Shown: positions 1-8,595, numbered from the stretch's first letter. The stretch is DNA of 17,980 bases from Candidatus Sulfotelmatobacter sp. (GCA_030040725.1 JASHTD010000324.1:1-17980), one strand, 5' to 3'. The notes: a model not told the origin generated them from the sequence alone. Translations and numbers: made by a program.

Positions 1-1296
1 GGGCTGATTGTTCTCCGGAGTCCAGCTCGTGCCGCCGTCGAGCGAGATGGTTACACCGCCGTCGTTCGAGGCAATCATGCGCCGCGTATCTTTCGGATCG
101 ATCCACAGTCCGTGATTGTCGCCGTGCGGCACCTTGACTTTGTTGAAGAGATGCCCGCCGTCGGTGGACTTATACGTATCCACATCCATGATGTAAATGA
201 CGTTTTCGTTCTTCGGATCGGCAACGATGTGCATGTAATACCAGGGCCGCTGCCAAAGGTTGTGGCTGGGATTCACGAATTCCCAGGTGTCGCCACCATC
301 ATCGGAGCGGTATAAACCGCCATCGGGAGTTTTCGCCTCGATTAAAGCGTAGACACGATCGGAATTTGCTCCGACTGCAATTCCAATCCGTCCGTAGGGA
401 CCTTTGGGCAGACCGTGTTCTTCCAGACGCTTCCAGGTTGTACCGCCGTCGGTCGAGCGATAAATTCCGCTGCCGGGACCGCCATCATCGAGGGTCCATG
501 AAGTGCGGTGCACCTGCCATAACGCCGCAAAAACAATGCTGGAATTGTGCGGATCGAAGGCTACATCGACCGCGCCGGTGTTTTCGTCTTTATAAAGAAC
601 TTTGTCCCAGGTCTTGCCGCCGTCTAGGGTACGGAAGACGCCACGCTCCGAATTAGGTCCGTAGGGATGGCCGAGAGCGGCAACGAAAACTTTGTCCGGA
701 TTATCAGGATCGATGATTACTTTGCCGATGGCGCGGCTGTCGCTCAGGCCGACATTCTTCCACGTTTTGCCTGCGTCGAGCGATTTATAAACGCCATCGC
801 CCTGGGAGATATTGCCGCGAAGACAGGCCTCGCCGGTTCCGACATAAAGAACGTTGTGATCGGATTGGGCGACTGCGATACTTCCAATCGATCCAGTTCC
901 CTCTTTATCGAAGATTGGCGACCAGGTCGAGCCGCCGTCCGTCGATTTCCAGACGCCTCCGCCGGTTGCGCCAAAGTAATATGTGGTGGGATCGCCCGGG
1001 ATTCCAGCTGCCGTTAGCGAACGTCCGCCGCGAAATGGGCCGATGAGCCGATATTTCATGCCCTTGAACGGCTTTTCTTCAGGGTTAGCCGGTTCCTCTT
1101 CTGCTTCAGGTTTTTGGCTGGAGGCGGTTGATTTTATCTGCGTAGCCTGCGTTGGCTTAGCTGCTTTCGATTGCCGCTCCGGCTTGGTCTGTGCGAAAGC
1201 AGCCGGGTTGGCGCATAACACCAGCGCAAGAAACAAAGGCAAATAGACGATTGCGGACTTCGACAGTTTGGCGCTACGCAATGCAAGAATCCCCAT
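1..1296 (-). CDS. Exported sortilin/VPS10-type Asp-box (BNR) beta-propeller protein, partial (C-terminus beyond window)
   Basis: The frame is open from ATG at 1296 to base 1, giving 432 residues without a stop; the rest lies outside the window. The N-terminus is a Sec signal peptide: a basic start, a hydrophobic core (IVYLPLFLALVLC) and a likely cut after AFA before QTKPE. A Lys/Pro/Glu-rich linker of about 40 residues follows, then the propeller beginning at KYRLIGPFRGGR. At least seven Asp-box motifs of the S/T-x-D-x-G-x-T-W type are visible (STDGGSTW, SLDAGKTW, TLDGGKTW, STDGGTTW, SDDGGDTW, a degenerate STDGGHLF, SLDGGTSW). A GAGGGGG ribosome site (1303-1309) supports the start. It is the downstream member of a minus-strand run behind the PPK2 gene, 71 bases away. 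It is strikingly similar to the complete gene at 3908-7261 along its whole visible length. Such proteins are often annotated 'glycosyl hydrolase', but no catalytic activity can be assigned; periplasmic or surface binding or peptidase-like roles are only inferred. Confidence 0.93.
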   Translation of the reverse strand, partial: MGILALRSAKLSKSAIVYLPLFLALVLCANPAAFAQTKPERQSKAAKPTQATQIKSTASSQKPEAEEEPANPEEKPFKGMKYRLIGPFRGGRSLTAAGIPGDPTTYYFGATGGGVWKSTDGGSTWSPIFDKEGTGSIGSIAVAQSDHNVLYVGTGEACLRGNISQGDGVYKSLDAGKTWKNVGLSDSRAIGKVIIDPDNPDKVFVAALGHPYGPNSERGVFRTLDGGKTWDKVLYKDENTGAVDVAFDPHNSSIVFAALWQVHRTSWTLDDGGPGSGIYRSTDGGTTWKRLEEHGLPKGPYGRIGIAVGANSDRVYALIEAKTPDGGLYRSDDGGDTWEFVNPSHNLWQRPWYYMHIVADPKNENVIYIMDVDTYKSTDGGHLFNKVKVPHGDNHGLWIDPKDTRRMIASNDGGVTISLDGGTSWTPENNQP

Positions 1297-1339
1297 GTTG
1301 TGCCCCCTCAATCAAGAACGAATACTGCCACCATCGAGA

Positions 1340-1361
1340 ACGAAGACCTGAGCGTCTTCGT
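1340..1361 (-). terminator. Hairpin just past the PPK2 stop (weak terminator or processing site)
   Basis: A perfect 8-base inverted repeat (ACGAAGAC / GTCTTCGT, 6-base loop) starts a few bases after the PPK2 stop codon on the minus strand. No run of T follows, so Rho-independent termination is doubtful. It may instead stabilise the 3' end or attenuate read-through into the downstream Asp-box gene. Confidence 0.3.
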
Positions 1362-1367
1362 CCTGAT

Positions 1368-2243
1368 TCACTTCTTCAGCAACTCTTTGCTTGCTTCTTT
1401 GATTTCTTTACGCTTGGACGCATCCACCTTCGGATACGACACACCAAGCTCGTCCAGCGTTTCGACGATCGCGGATGCCACTACGAGATGGGTAAACCAT
1501 TTATGATCCGCTGGCACGATGTACCAGGGTGCGTGCTTCGTCGCCGTATTGCGGATCATTTCCTCGTACGCCTTCTGGTAGTCATCCCAGTATTCTCGCT
1601 CGTGAATATCTGAAGCAGAAAATTTCCAGTTTTTCTCCGGCTCATCCAACCGCTCCAGAAAACGGCGCTTCTGCTCTTTTTTGGAAAGGTAAAGGAAGAA
1701 CTTGCGAATAACGGTTCCGTTGCGCGCCAAATGCCGCTCGAACGTGTTTATGTCTTCGAAACGCTCGTCCCAAATCTTTTTCGTCACCAAAGAAGCTGGC
1801 AACTTTTCATTTTTCAAAGCGTCGGCGTGCACGCGCACGACCAACACCTCTTCGTAATACGAGCGATTGAAGATGCCGATGTGGCCACGTTCAGGGAGTT
1901 GCACGGTCGTGCGCCACAAGAAATCGTGCTGCAGTTCGGTCTCCGATGGGACTTTGAAGGAATGCACCTGGCAGCCCTCGGGGTTCACTCCTGACATCAC
2001 ATGTTTGATCGTGCCATCTTTTCCGGCCGCATCGAGAGCTTGAAAAATCAGCAGCAGCGACCACTGATCCTGGGCATAGAGCTTGTCCTGCAGATCGGCC
2101 ATGCGAGCAATGTCTTTCTGCAGCTTTTCCTCCGCTTCTTCTTTGGATTTGAAGTTAGCGGTATCAGCGGTATCGAAGTCTTTCAAGCAGAGGTTAGCGC
2201 CATCCTCCATCCGGTAGGACTTTGCGAGTTTCGCAGTTTTCAT
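1368..2243 (-). CDS. ppk2: Polyphosphate kinase 2 family (polyphosphate:nucleotide phosphotransferase), class III-like
   Basis: Cytosolic enzyme that transfers phosphate from polyphosphate to AMP and/or ADP. With the ATG at 2243 it has 291 residues, a normal one-domain PPK2 length. The Walker A loop is DAAGKDG (71-77), followed by TIKHVMSGVNPEG. The Walker B region is FNRSYYEEVLV (125-134), and the lid carries SKKEQKRRFLERLDEPEKNW (187-206). The AGKDG-T-I-K-HVMSGVNP wording resembles the class III group, known to phosphorylate both AMP and ADP; the substrate here is inferred. An in-frame start at 2312 would add 23 residues unlike the family N-terminus and has no ribosome site, so the shorter start is preferred; its own ribosome site is also weak. 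It lies right after the sulfur-metabolism gene (21 bases from that stop to the upstream start) and is probably co-transcribed with it. Confidence 0.93.
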   Translation of the reverse strand: MKTAKLAKSYRMEDGANLCLKDFDTADTANFKSKEEAEEKLQKDIARMADLQDKLYAQDQWSLLLIFQALDAAGKDGTIKHVMSGVNPEGCQVHSFKVPSETELQHDFLWRTTVQLPERGHIGIFNRSYYEEVLVVRVHADALKNEKLPASLVTKKIWDERFEDINTFERHLARNGTVIRKFFLYLSKKEQKRRFLERLDEPEKNWKFSASDIHEREYWDDYQKAYEEMIRNTATKHAPWYIVPADHKWFTHLVVASAIVETLDELGVSYPKVDASKRKEIKEASKELLKK

Positions 2244-2332
2244 GGCTTCGTCTGCTGAACCACTCGGACAAAAGGAACGCTTACATCCTGTCTTGAGATC
2301 TCGATCCAACATGCCGGTCGATCAGTGCATCA

Positions 2333-3724
2333 TCAATTCCCGGCGGTAACGGCAAGTTGCGCCTGTTGCCACGCGTCGAAGCCGCCGATCACGTCGGTGA
2401 CCTGCTCAAAGCCTGCTCGCCGCAAGAGACTGCAAGCGATGATGCTGCGATATCCGCCCTTGCAGTGAACTGCAACCGGGATAGAGCGATCGATCTCCGG
2501 AGGCGCAACTCTGAAATTATCCAAAGGCCACCACGCCGCGCCCTTGATATGTCCGGCCTCCCATTCAGGCTCGCGGCGCACATCGAGTAGTTGCAGAGCA
2601 CCGTTCTGCAATCGGTCGCACAGAGTCTCTACGCTGATCTGCTGAATAGAAGCCAAGTTCAAGCCAGCATCTTTCCAGGCAGCGATGCCACCCTTCAAGT
2701 ACCCAGAAACATTTTCCAGTCCCACGCGCGCCAGGCGCATGCGTGCTTCCGCCAGGGCGTCATCCGAATCCGCGATCAGAATCGGGCTTGCAGCCAATCC
2801 AAGCAGCGCTCCGGCCCAGGAAGCAAACTGTCCTGACAATGCGATGTTGATGGAACCCGGAACGTGAGTGGCCGCGAACTTGTCCCCCGGACGCACATCG
2901 AGCGCGATTGCACCTTCATCCAGCAACTTCTTCAACTCAATTGCCTCGATCGGACGCAACGGAGACAAATCCGATAATGCTGATGCGCCGGCACGATTAA
3001 TTTCCGCATCCTGCAAAAAATATTCCGGCCGGGCGGGTAAATTGCTGGTTAATTGCCGTATAAACTCTTCCCTGCTCTTGATCTGCAAGGCGTAGTTCGT
3101 CAGGCGCTCCGTGCCGATGGTCGAAACCCGCTCCGCGCGCATGTTGCGCCCGCAAAGAGAACCTGCGCCATGTGCCGGATAAACCAGGACACGATCATCG
3201 AGTTTCAAGACTTTATTGTGCAGGCTGTCGTAAAGCATTCCCGCAAGCTGTGCCGGCGTATGGCGCTTCGAAAGGTCAGGCCGTCCCACGTCGCCCAGAA
3301 ACAATGTGTCTCCAGTGAGCACCGCCCAGGGTTCCGGGGATTTCTCTTCATCGGTAATAACCAAACAAACGCTTTCGGCGGTGTGGCCAGGAGTTTCGAG
3401 AACCGCTATCCGCACTTGCCCCACCTGCAACTGAAAGCCATCATGCACGGGGATGTGAGGGAATTTCGCTTCCGCCTGCTTGCCCATGTAGATCTTTGCC
3501 CCAGTTCTTGCCGCAAGCTCGTTGTGGCCGGAAACGAAATCGGCGTGCAGATGAGTCTCAAAGATGTAGCGAATCGCGAATCCCTGAGTCGCCGCAGCCT
3601 GCAAATAAATCTCTACATCGCGTTGGGGATCAATCACGACCGCTTCTCCCGCGGAGGCCAGCATGTACGAGGCGTGCGCCAGGCAGCCAAGATAAAACTG
3701 TTCGAAGTACATGATTTCTTTCAC
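2333..3724 (-). CDS. MBL-fold persulfide dioxygenase-like protein fused to two rhodanese domains (CstB/ETHE1-related)
   Basis: Probable cytosolic persulfide/polysulfide-handling enzyme of 463 residues. The N-terminal metallo-beta-lactamase domain (about 1-235) has THLHADFVSGH (57-67), TPGH (H114), GDTLFLGDVGRPDL (D139) and YPAHG (H185). H58, H114 and D139 match the two-His-one-Asp iron site of ETHE1-type persulfide dioxygenases. ADF in place of ADH is usual in rhodanese-fused members, from family knowledge. The first rhodanese domain (about 255-360) has IADSDD where the catalytic loop should be and lacks the Cys, so it is degenerate. The second (about 363-463) has the loop CKGGYRS with C421. 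This MBL/pseudo-rhodanese/rhodanese order resembles CstB. The start is uncertain: GTG at 3724 or ATG at 3712 (MYFEQFYLG); the second fits family N-termini better, and neither has a strong ribosome site. It heads the minus-strand run with PPK2. Confidence 0.92.
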   Translation of the reverse strand: MKEIMYFEQFYLGCLAHASYMLASAGEAVVIDPQRDVEIYLQAAATQGFAIRYIFETHLHADFVSGHNELAARTGAKIYMGKQAEAKFPHIPVHDGFQLQVGQVRIAVLETPGHTAESVCLVITDEEKSPEPWAVLTGDTLFLGDVGRPDLSKRHTPAQLAGMLYDSLHNKVLKLDDRVLVYPAHGAGSLCGRNMRAERVSTIGTERLTNYALQIKSREEFIRQLTSNLPARPEYFLQDAEINRAGASALSDLSPLRPIEAIELKKLLDEGAIALDVRPGDKFAATHVPGSINIALSGQFASWAGALLGLAASPILIADSDDALAEARMRLARVGLENVSGYLKGGIAAWKDAGLNLASIQQISVETLCDRLQNGALQLLDVRREPEWEAGHIKGAAWWPLDNFRVAPPEIDRSIPVAVHCKGGYRSIIACSLLRRAGFEQVTDVIGGFDAWQQAQLAVTAGN

Positions 3725-3784
3725 GCCGTGAAACAGACCATTCTATCTCGCCCAATAAGAAACGGCACGATTAACTCTTTGTAG

Positions 3785-3813
3785 TTGTGCAATTTTTCTC
3801 AGGGGATTATTGT
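3785..3813 (+). promoter_or_regulatory. Candidate sigma70-like promoter for the 1117-residue Asp-box gene
   Basis: TTGTGC at 3785-3790 and TATTGT at 3808-3813 are separated by exactly 17 bases in the 183-base divergent region. Transcription would begin about 85-90 bases before the TTG start. This is a consensus-by-eye match only, with four of six bases in each hexamer. Confidence 0.3.
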
Positions 3814-3907
3814 GTACGCGTTGCCGGGAGCTTCATCGTCCGATCTTCATGCTGCACCTCTTTGATTTCCGAACAGTAGTTCTGCACTTTACCGGAGGAA
3901 CACGAAC

Positions 3908-6900
3908 TTGCGAACCGTCGAACTCGCCGTTCTGATTGCCATTCTCAGCAGCCCAGTCATTGCGCAGAAACATAATCCGAAACAAACTTCAGAGTCTCAG
4001 AAGCAAACGTCTCAGCAGAAAACCGAGACTTCTGCAACCCAAACCGCGGAGTTGCAGAAGGACAACGACGAAGAAGAAAAAGGCCCGTGGAAAAATCTGG
4101 AGTATCGCCTTGTCGGGCCATTTCGAGGCGGGCGCGTGGTCGCAGTGAGCGGGGTTGTCGGCCAGGATAATGTTTATTACTTCGGCTCGACTGCAGGCGG
4201 CGTGTGGAAGACCACCGATGGCGGCCTCAACTGGAAGCCGGTTTTCGACAAAATGAAGGACGCATCGCCCTCCATCGGCGCGATCGGCGTGTCGGAATCC
4301 GATCCGAATGTGATCTACGTCGGCACCGGAGAAGCTTGCATTCGCGGCAACGTCGTGGGCGGCAATGGAGTTTACAAGTCCATTGATGCCGGCAAAACCT
4401 GGAAGTCTGTGGGACTTGCGGACACGCACGCGATTGGCCGCCTGGCAGTTAATCCGAAGAATCCAGATATCGCGTATGTGGCGGCGCTCGGCCATCCGTT
4501 CGGCAACAACGAGGAACGCGGAATCTTTCGCACGCAGGATGGCGGCAAGACCTGGCAGAAAGTTCTCTACAAAAACGAAAAGACCGGCGGCATCGACGTC
4601 GTTTTTGATCCTACGAATTCAAACATTCTCTTTGCGGCCCTTTGGCAAGCGCGCCGCACTCCGTGGAGTCTCGACAGCGGCGGCGAGGGCAGCGGACTTT
4701 ACCGTTCCATCGATGGGGGGACGACGTGGAAACAGTTGAAAGGACACGGACTGCCGGAGGGAATTCTCGGACGCATCGGCGTGACCGTTTCCGGCGCAAA
4801 TCCGAACCGTGTCTATGCGGCAATCGAAGCGGAAAAGGGCGGGATTTATCGCTCCGACGACGGGGGCGATACCTGGCAACTCATGACTGGCGACCACCGA
4901 TTCACGCAGCGGGCTTGGTATTACATGCACATCTTCGCCGATCCAAAATCGGAAGACACCGTCTACATTCTCAACACCGGCGTTTATCGCTCGAATGATG
5001 GCGGCAAAACTTTCAGCCGCGTGCGCGCGCCGCACGGCGATAACCACGGGCTCTGGATCGATCCCAATAATCCCAAACGCCTTATCAATGGAAACGACGG
5101 CGGAGCGACCGTTTCCATCGATGGCGGCGCCACCTGGACCTCTCTCTACAACCAACCCACCGCGCAGTTCTACCATGTCGTCACCGACAACCGATTCCCT
5201 TATTACATTTACGGTGCGCAGCAGGATAACTCGACAGTGGGCATCGCCAGCGCCAGTCCCGACGGAGCCATTGATCGCCCAGACTGGTATGACGTGGGCG
5301 GAGGCGAAAGCGGCTACATCGCCCCCGATCCGACGGATCCTCAAATTATTTATGCCGGCTCTTACGGCGGCGACATCACCCGCTACGACCATCGCACGGG
5401 CGAAGAGCAGCTGATCAACCCGTGGCCAGTGAATCCGATCGGTTGGGCCGCAGCCGATTTGAAATACAGATTTCAATGGACCGAGCCCATCATCTTTTCG
5501 CCGCACGACCCAAAAACGATGTACTTTGCTGCGCAGATGCTCTTCAAGACGACTGACGCCGGTATGAACTGGACGATCATCAGTCCCGATCTCACGCGTA
5601 ACGACAAATCGAAGCAACAATCTTCCGGGGGGCCACTGACCAAGGACAATACGGGTGTCGAAGTCTACGACACGATTTTTTCTGTCGTGGAATCACCGGT
5701 GCAGAGGGATTTGATTTGGGCTGGAACCGACGACGGCTTGGTTCAACTCACTCGCGATGGCGGCCAGCATTGGGAGAACGTGACCCCCAAGGCCATGCCG
5801 GAGTGGGGCACCGTGAGCATGATCGAAGCTTCCCCGCGTGACGCGGGAACGGCCTACATTGCGGTGGAACGCCACAAATCCGACGACTTCAAACCTTACA
5901 TCTTCAAGACAAGCGACTTCGGCAAGACCTGGAACAACCTAGCCGAGGGAATTCCGGCGAACGATTACGTTCATGCGGTTCGGGTTGATCCCCGGCATTT
6001 GAACCTGATTTTCGCCGGAACCGAACAAGGGGTTTATGTTTCTTTCAATGACGGCGCACATTGGCAACCGCTGCAACTGAATCTGCCCCCGGCACCGGTG
6101 AACGATCTCGTGGTGAAAAACGATGATCTGGTGGTTGCGACCCACGGACGAAGCTTCTGGATTCTCGATGACATTACCCCGCTCGAACAGTACACCGATT
6201 CGATCCCGCAAGAAGAAGCTCACCTGTTCACGCCGGCAGACGCGAATCACACCGTCTTTCGCGGCGGGTTTTTCGCTCCCAGCGGTAATGTCGGCAAGAA
6301 TCCGCCGGCGGGAGCGATCATCGATTACTGGCTGAAAACTTCTCTGAAGAAGCCGGATGAGCAAAAGGCAAAGAATGCCGCAACTGGAAGCGAAGCCAGC
6401 CCGGCAAAGAACGTCCAAGACTCCGCGACTCCTGAAGAAAAGAAAAAAGACGAAACTCCAAAGATCACGATGGAAATTCTGGACTCTTCCGGAAAAGTAA
6501 TTCGCAAATATCCAAAGAAAGAAGAGTCTGAGGACGAGGAGCAGGAAGAATTTCGCCGGAACCAGAATGCGGGCAATCTACCGGCCGATGCAGGATTCAA
6601 CCGCTTTGTCTGGGACCTGCGCTACGAAGGAGCGACGAAGGTTCCTCATTCCGCACTCTGGGGCGGTGACACAGATGGGCCCGAAGCTTTGCCGGGCAAA
6701 TATGAGGTTCGGCTCACGGTGCTCGGGAAGACTTACACGGCACCGCTCGAAATCAAGCCCGATCCCCGTTTGAACGTCAGTCAGGAAGACTTGGCAAGAC
6801 AGTTCGATCTGCTGATCAAGATTCGCGACAAGGTTACGCAAACCGACGATGCGATCATCCAGATGCGCGATCTGCGCGATCAGATCAAGGCGATCAATAC

Positions 6901-7261
6901 TCGCATGAAAGACGATCCCCGCGCGAAAGTCATTGCCGACGCGGGCAAAGCACTTGACACAAAGATGACCGCTGTCGAAGAAGCGCTGGTCCAGACAAAA
7001 GCAAAGAGTGATGAGGATGTGCTCAACTTCCCCGTCCGGCTGAACAATCATCTCGTGGCTCTAGGTGGAGTTGTGGGCAGCGCCGATACGGCTCCAACCG
7101 CGCAGTCTTATGAAGTCTTTGACATGGTGAGCAAAGCGGTCGATGAACAACTGACGAAATGGCAGTCGATTGTTTCTACCGACGTCGTCTCGTACAACAA
7201 TCTGATGAAGCAGCAGGATGTTCCGGCGGTCATTCTGAAGCAACCGGAAGCAGGAAAATAG
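3908..7261 (+). CDS. Exported sortilin/VPS10-type Asp-box (BNR) beta-propeller protein, complete
   Basis: A 1117-residue exported protein. The TTG start is fixed by a strong GGAGG at 3894-3898, nine bases upstream, and it begins directly with a signal peptide (RTVELAVLIAILSSPVIAQ). A Gln/Lys/Thr/Glu-rich linker runs to about residue 60. The propeller region holds about eleven Asp-box-like motifs, including TTDGGLNW, SIDAGKTW, TQDGGKTW, SIDGGTTW, SDDGGDTW, SIDGGATW, TTDAGMNW, TRDGGQHW and TSDFGKTW. A charged Lys/Glu segment (about 815-890) precedes a C-terminal domain: a beta-rich part (FVWDLRYEGATKVP ... PGKYEVRLTV) and a helical stretch (about 960-1035). The family is annotated variously as glycosyl hydrolase, VPS10 or sortilin-like; enzyme activity is unproven and I see no catalytic set. 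It is a close paralogue of the partial gene at 1-1296, on the opposite strand. The Tat-exported aminotransferase follows after 31 bases, suggesting an operon of extracytoplasmic proteins. Confidence 0.94.
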   Translation: MRTVELAVLIAILSSPVIAQKHNPKQTSESQKQTSQQKTETSATQTAELQKDNDEEEKGPWKNLEYRLVGPFRGGRVVAVSGVVGQDNVYYFGSTAGGVWKTTDGGLNWKPVFDKMKDASPSIGAIGVSESDPNVIYVGTGEACIRGNVVGGNGVYKSIDAGKTWKSVGLADTHAIGRLAVNPKNPDIAYVAALGHPFGNNEERGIFRTQDGGKTWQKVLYKNEKTGGIDVVFDPTNSNILFAALWQARRTPWSLDSGGEGSGLYRSIDGGTTWKQLKGHGLPEGILGRIGVTVSGANPNRVYAAIEAEKGGIYRSDDGGDTWQLMTGDHRFTQRAWYYMHIFADPKSEDTVYILNTGVYRSNDGGKTFSRVRAPHGDNHGLWIDPNNPKRLINGNDGGATVSIDGGATWTSLYNQPTAQFYHVVTDNRFPYYIYGAQQDNSTVGIASASPDGAIDRPDWYDVGGGESGYIAPDPTDPQIIYAGSYGGDITRYDHRTGEEQLINPWPVNPIGWAAADLKYRFQWTEPIIFSPHDPKTMYFAAQMLFKTTDAGMNWTIISPDLTRNDKSKQQSSGGPLTKDNTGVEVYDTIFSVVESPVQRDLIWAGTDDGLVQLTRDGGQHWENVTPKAMPEWGTVSMIEASPRDAGTAYIAVERHKSDDFKPYIFKTSDFGKTWNNLAEGIPANDYVHAVRVDPRHLNLIFAGTEQGVYVSFNDGAHWQPLQLNLPPAPVNDLVVKNDDLVVATHGRSFWILDDITPLEQYTDSIPQEEAHLFTPADANHTVFRGGFFAPSGNVGKNPPAGAIIDYWLKTSLKKPDEQKAKNAATGSEASPAKNVQDSATPEEKKKDETPKITMEILDSSGKVIRKYPKKEESEDEEQEEFRRNQNAGNLPADAGFNRFVWDLRYEGATKVPHSALWGGDTDGPEALPGKYEVRLTVLGKTYTAPLEIKPDPRLNVSQEDLARQFDLLIKIRDKVTQTDDAIIQMRDLRDQIKAINTRMKDDPRAKVIADAGKALDTKMTAVEEALVQTKAKSDEDVLNFPVRLNNHLVALGGVVGSADTAPTAQSYEVFDMVSKAVDEQLTKWQSIVSTDVVSYNNLMKQQDVPAVILKQPEAGK

Positions 7262-7292
7262 CGGCTGCATCGTTTCACACTGGAGGGGCTTT

Positions 7293-8576
7293 ATGATCGA
7301 CCGGCGTCGTTTTCTGAGCACGGCAACAGCGGGACTCGCGGCGTCATTCGCGTTGCGCAGTAATCTGTACGCTCAACTCGAAAAAATGCCGCCGCTTCCC
7401 GACCGCTCGCAATTCAGCAAGAACGAAGACGCCTACTGGGCTGAATTGCGCAAACAATTCCTCATCCCGGCAGACGAGATCTATTTGAACAACGGCACTG
7501 TCGGCTCCAGTCCCGCACCAGTGTTGCGCGCGGTTTTTGAAGGTTACGAAACCACCGAAAAGATGGACCAGCAGGATCCAGAAGACTATCCCATCTGGGG
7601 TTATGCATCATGGAATGAGTTTCGCGACCCGCTTGCGGAATTTGTCGGCTGCAAGCGGGACGAGATTGCGCTGCTCCGCAATGCAACCGAGGCGAACAGC
7701 TACATCGCCAACGGTATCGACATGAAACCTGGTGACGAAGTGCTGATGACGGATCAGGAGCATCCTGGCGGCGAACACCCATGGAATCTGAAGGCAAAGC
7801 GCTACGGGGTTGTTGTGAAGAGAGTCGTTTTGCCTCGCCCAGTCGAAAACACAGCTCAGGTACTTGACCTGTTCAATCAAGCGATCACGCCACGAACGCG
7901 GGTGATCTTCTTCAGCCACATCACAACTTTTTCCGGTGTGGTTCTGCCTGCGAAAGATATCTGCGCACTGGCGCGATCGAAGGGAATTCTCTCCGCTGTG
8001 GATGGCGCACATGTGGTCGGAATGATGCGGCTCAATCTCCACGAGCTCGGTTGCGATATGTACTCTTCCAGCCCGCACAAGTGGCTGCAGGCGCCAAAGG
8101 GCTCCGGCTTCCTCTATGTGCGCGATGAAGTGATCGACCGGCTTTGGAACACGATCGTGACTGAAGGCTGGGATGAACCTCAGCTTCGCGCCGAACGCTT
8201 CCAGCGCATCGGCAGCTCGAACGTGCCGGCGCTGTGGGGACTGCGTGCGTCCATCAAGCTGGCGAATGACATTGACATGGATCGCATTGAGAGCCGCCAT
8301 CGGAAGTTAGCCGATTACATACTTGCGGAAATGATGAAGCGCGGGGCGGAATCGTGGACCTCGCCGGATTCGGCGCTGCGCTGCGCAATTGTGACGGTAA
8401 ACGTACCACCGATTCAGCGCATGGATCTGGAAAACTGGATGTGGAAGACGCACAAAATACGCATCCGCGGCGGCGATCCAAATAAGCTGAGATTGTCGAC
8501 GCCCTATTACTTGCAGAAGAACGACATTGACCGGTTTCTGGAGAAATTTGACGAGTACAAGAAGATGAAAGCATAG
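7293..8576 (+). CDS. Tat-exported class V aminotransferase (isopenicillin N epimerase / cysteine desulfurase-like)
   Basis: PLP-dependent fold-type I protein of 427 residues; the substrate is unknown. The start has GGAGG at 7282-7286. The N-terminus is a twin-arginine signal: DRRRFLS (3-9), a weakly hydrophobic stretch (ATAGLAASFAL) and a probable cut after NLYA (residue 27), so it should be exported already folded with its cofactor. The mature part begins with LNNGTVGSSP (66-74), typical of the isopenicillin N epimerase-like branch. VDGAH (236-240) supplies the cofactor-contacting Asp237, and SSPHKW (259-264) holds the Schiff-base Lys263. It lacks an obvious desulfurase catalytic Cys loop, so epimerase, lyase or aminotransferase chemistry is more likely; this is inference. 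It lies 31 bases behind the Asp-box gene and is probably co-transcribed with it. Confidence 0.92.
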   Translation: MIDRRRFLSTATAGLAASFALRSNLYAQLEKMPPLPDRSQFSKNEDAYWAELRKQFLIPADEIYLNNGTVGSSPAPVLRAVFEGYETTEKMDQQDPEDYPIWGYASWNEFRDPLAEFVGCKRDEIALLRNATEANSYIANGIDMKPGDEVLMTDQEHPGGEHPWNLKAKRYGVVVKRVVLPRPVENTAQVLDLFNQAITPRTRVIFFSHITTFSGVVLPAKDICALARSKGILSAVDGAHVVGMMRLNLHELGCDMYSSSPHKWLQAPKGSGFLYVRDEVIDRLWNTIVTEGWDEPQLRAERFQRIGSSNVPALWGLRASIKLANDIDMDRIESRHRKLADYILAEMMKRGAESWTSPDSALRCAIVTVNVPPIQRMDLENWMWKTHKIRIRGGDPNKLRLSTPYYLQKNDIDRFLEKFDEYKKMKA

Positions 8577-8577
8577 C

Positions 8578-8595
8578 GGTCATCTCGATGTGACC
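8578..8595 (+). terminator. Weak hairpin after the aminotransferase gene
   Basis: GGTCA (8578-8582) pairs with TGACC (8591-8595) across an 8-base loop just after the stop codon. TTTT occurs some 12 bases later (8607-8610). The stem is short, so this is at best a weak transcription end. Confidence 0.2.

Noticed and set aside
1191..1613. 140-residue plus-strand open frame spanning the PPK2 / Asp-box junction
   Set aside because: It crosses two real minus-strand genes and has no ribosome site or recognisable sequence.
3053..3784. 243-residue plus-strand open frame opposite the MBL-rhodanese gene
   Set aside because: Antisense shadow; the opposite strand has all metal ligands and the rhodanese loop.
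4619..5620. 333-residue open frame on the minus strand inside the large Asp-box gene
   Set aside because: It is a shadow of the Asp-box coding strand: Val/Ile/Ala/His-rich, low-information sequence, no ribosome site, and fully covered by a gene with clear motifs.
4200..6100. Tandem DNA repeats in the Asp-box gene
   Set aside because: The recurring GATGGCGGC-type strings are codons for repeated Asp-box protein motifs at irregular spacing, not a DNA-level repeat array.
7608..8300. 230-residue minus-strand open frame opposite the aminotransferase
   Set aside because: Antisense shadow of a gene with an intact PLP lysine motif.
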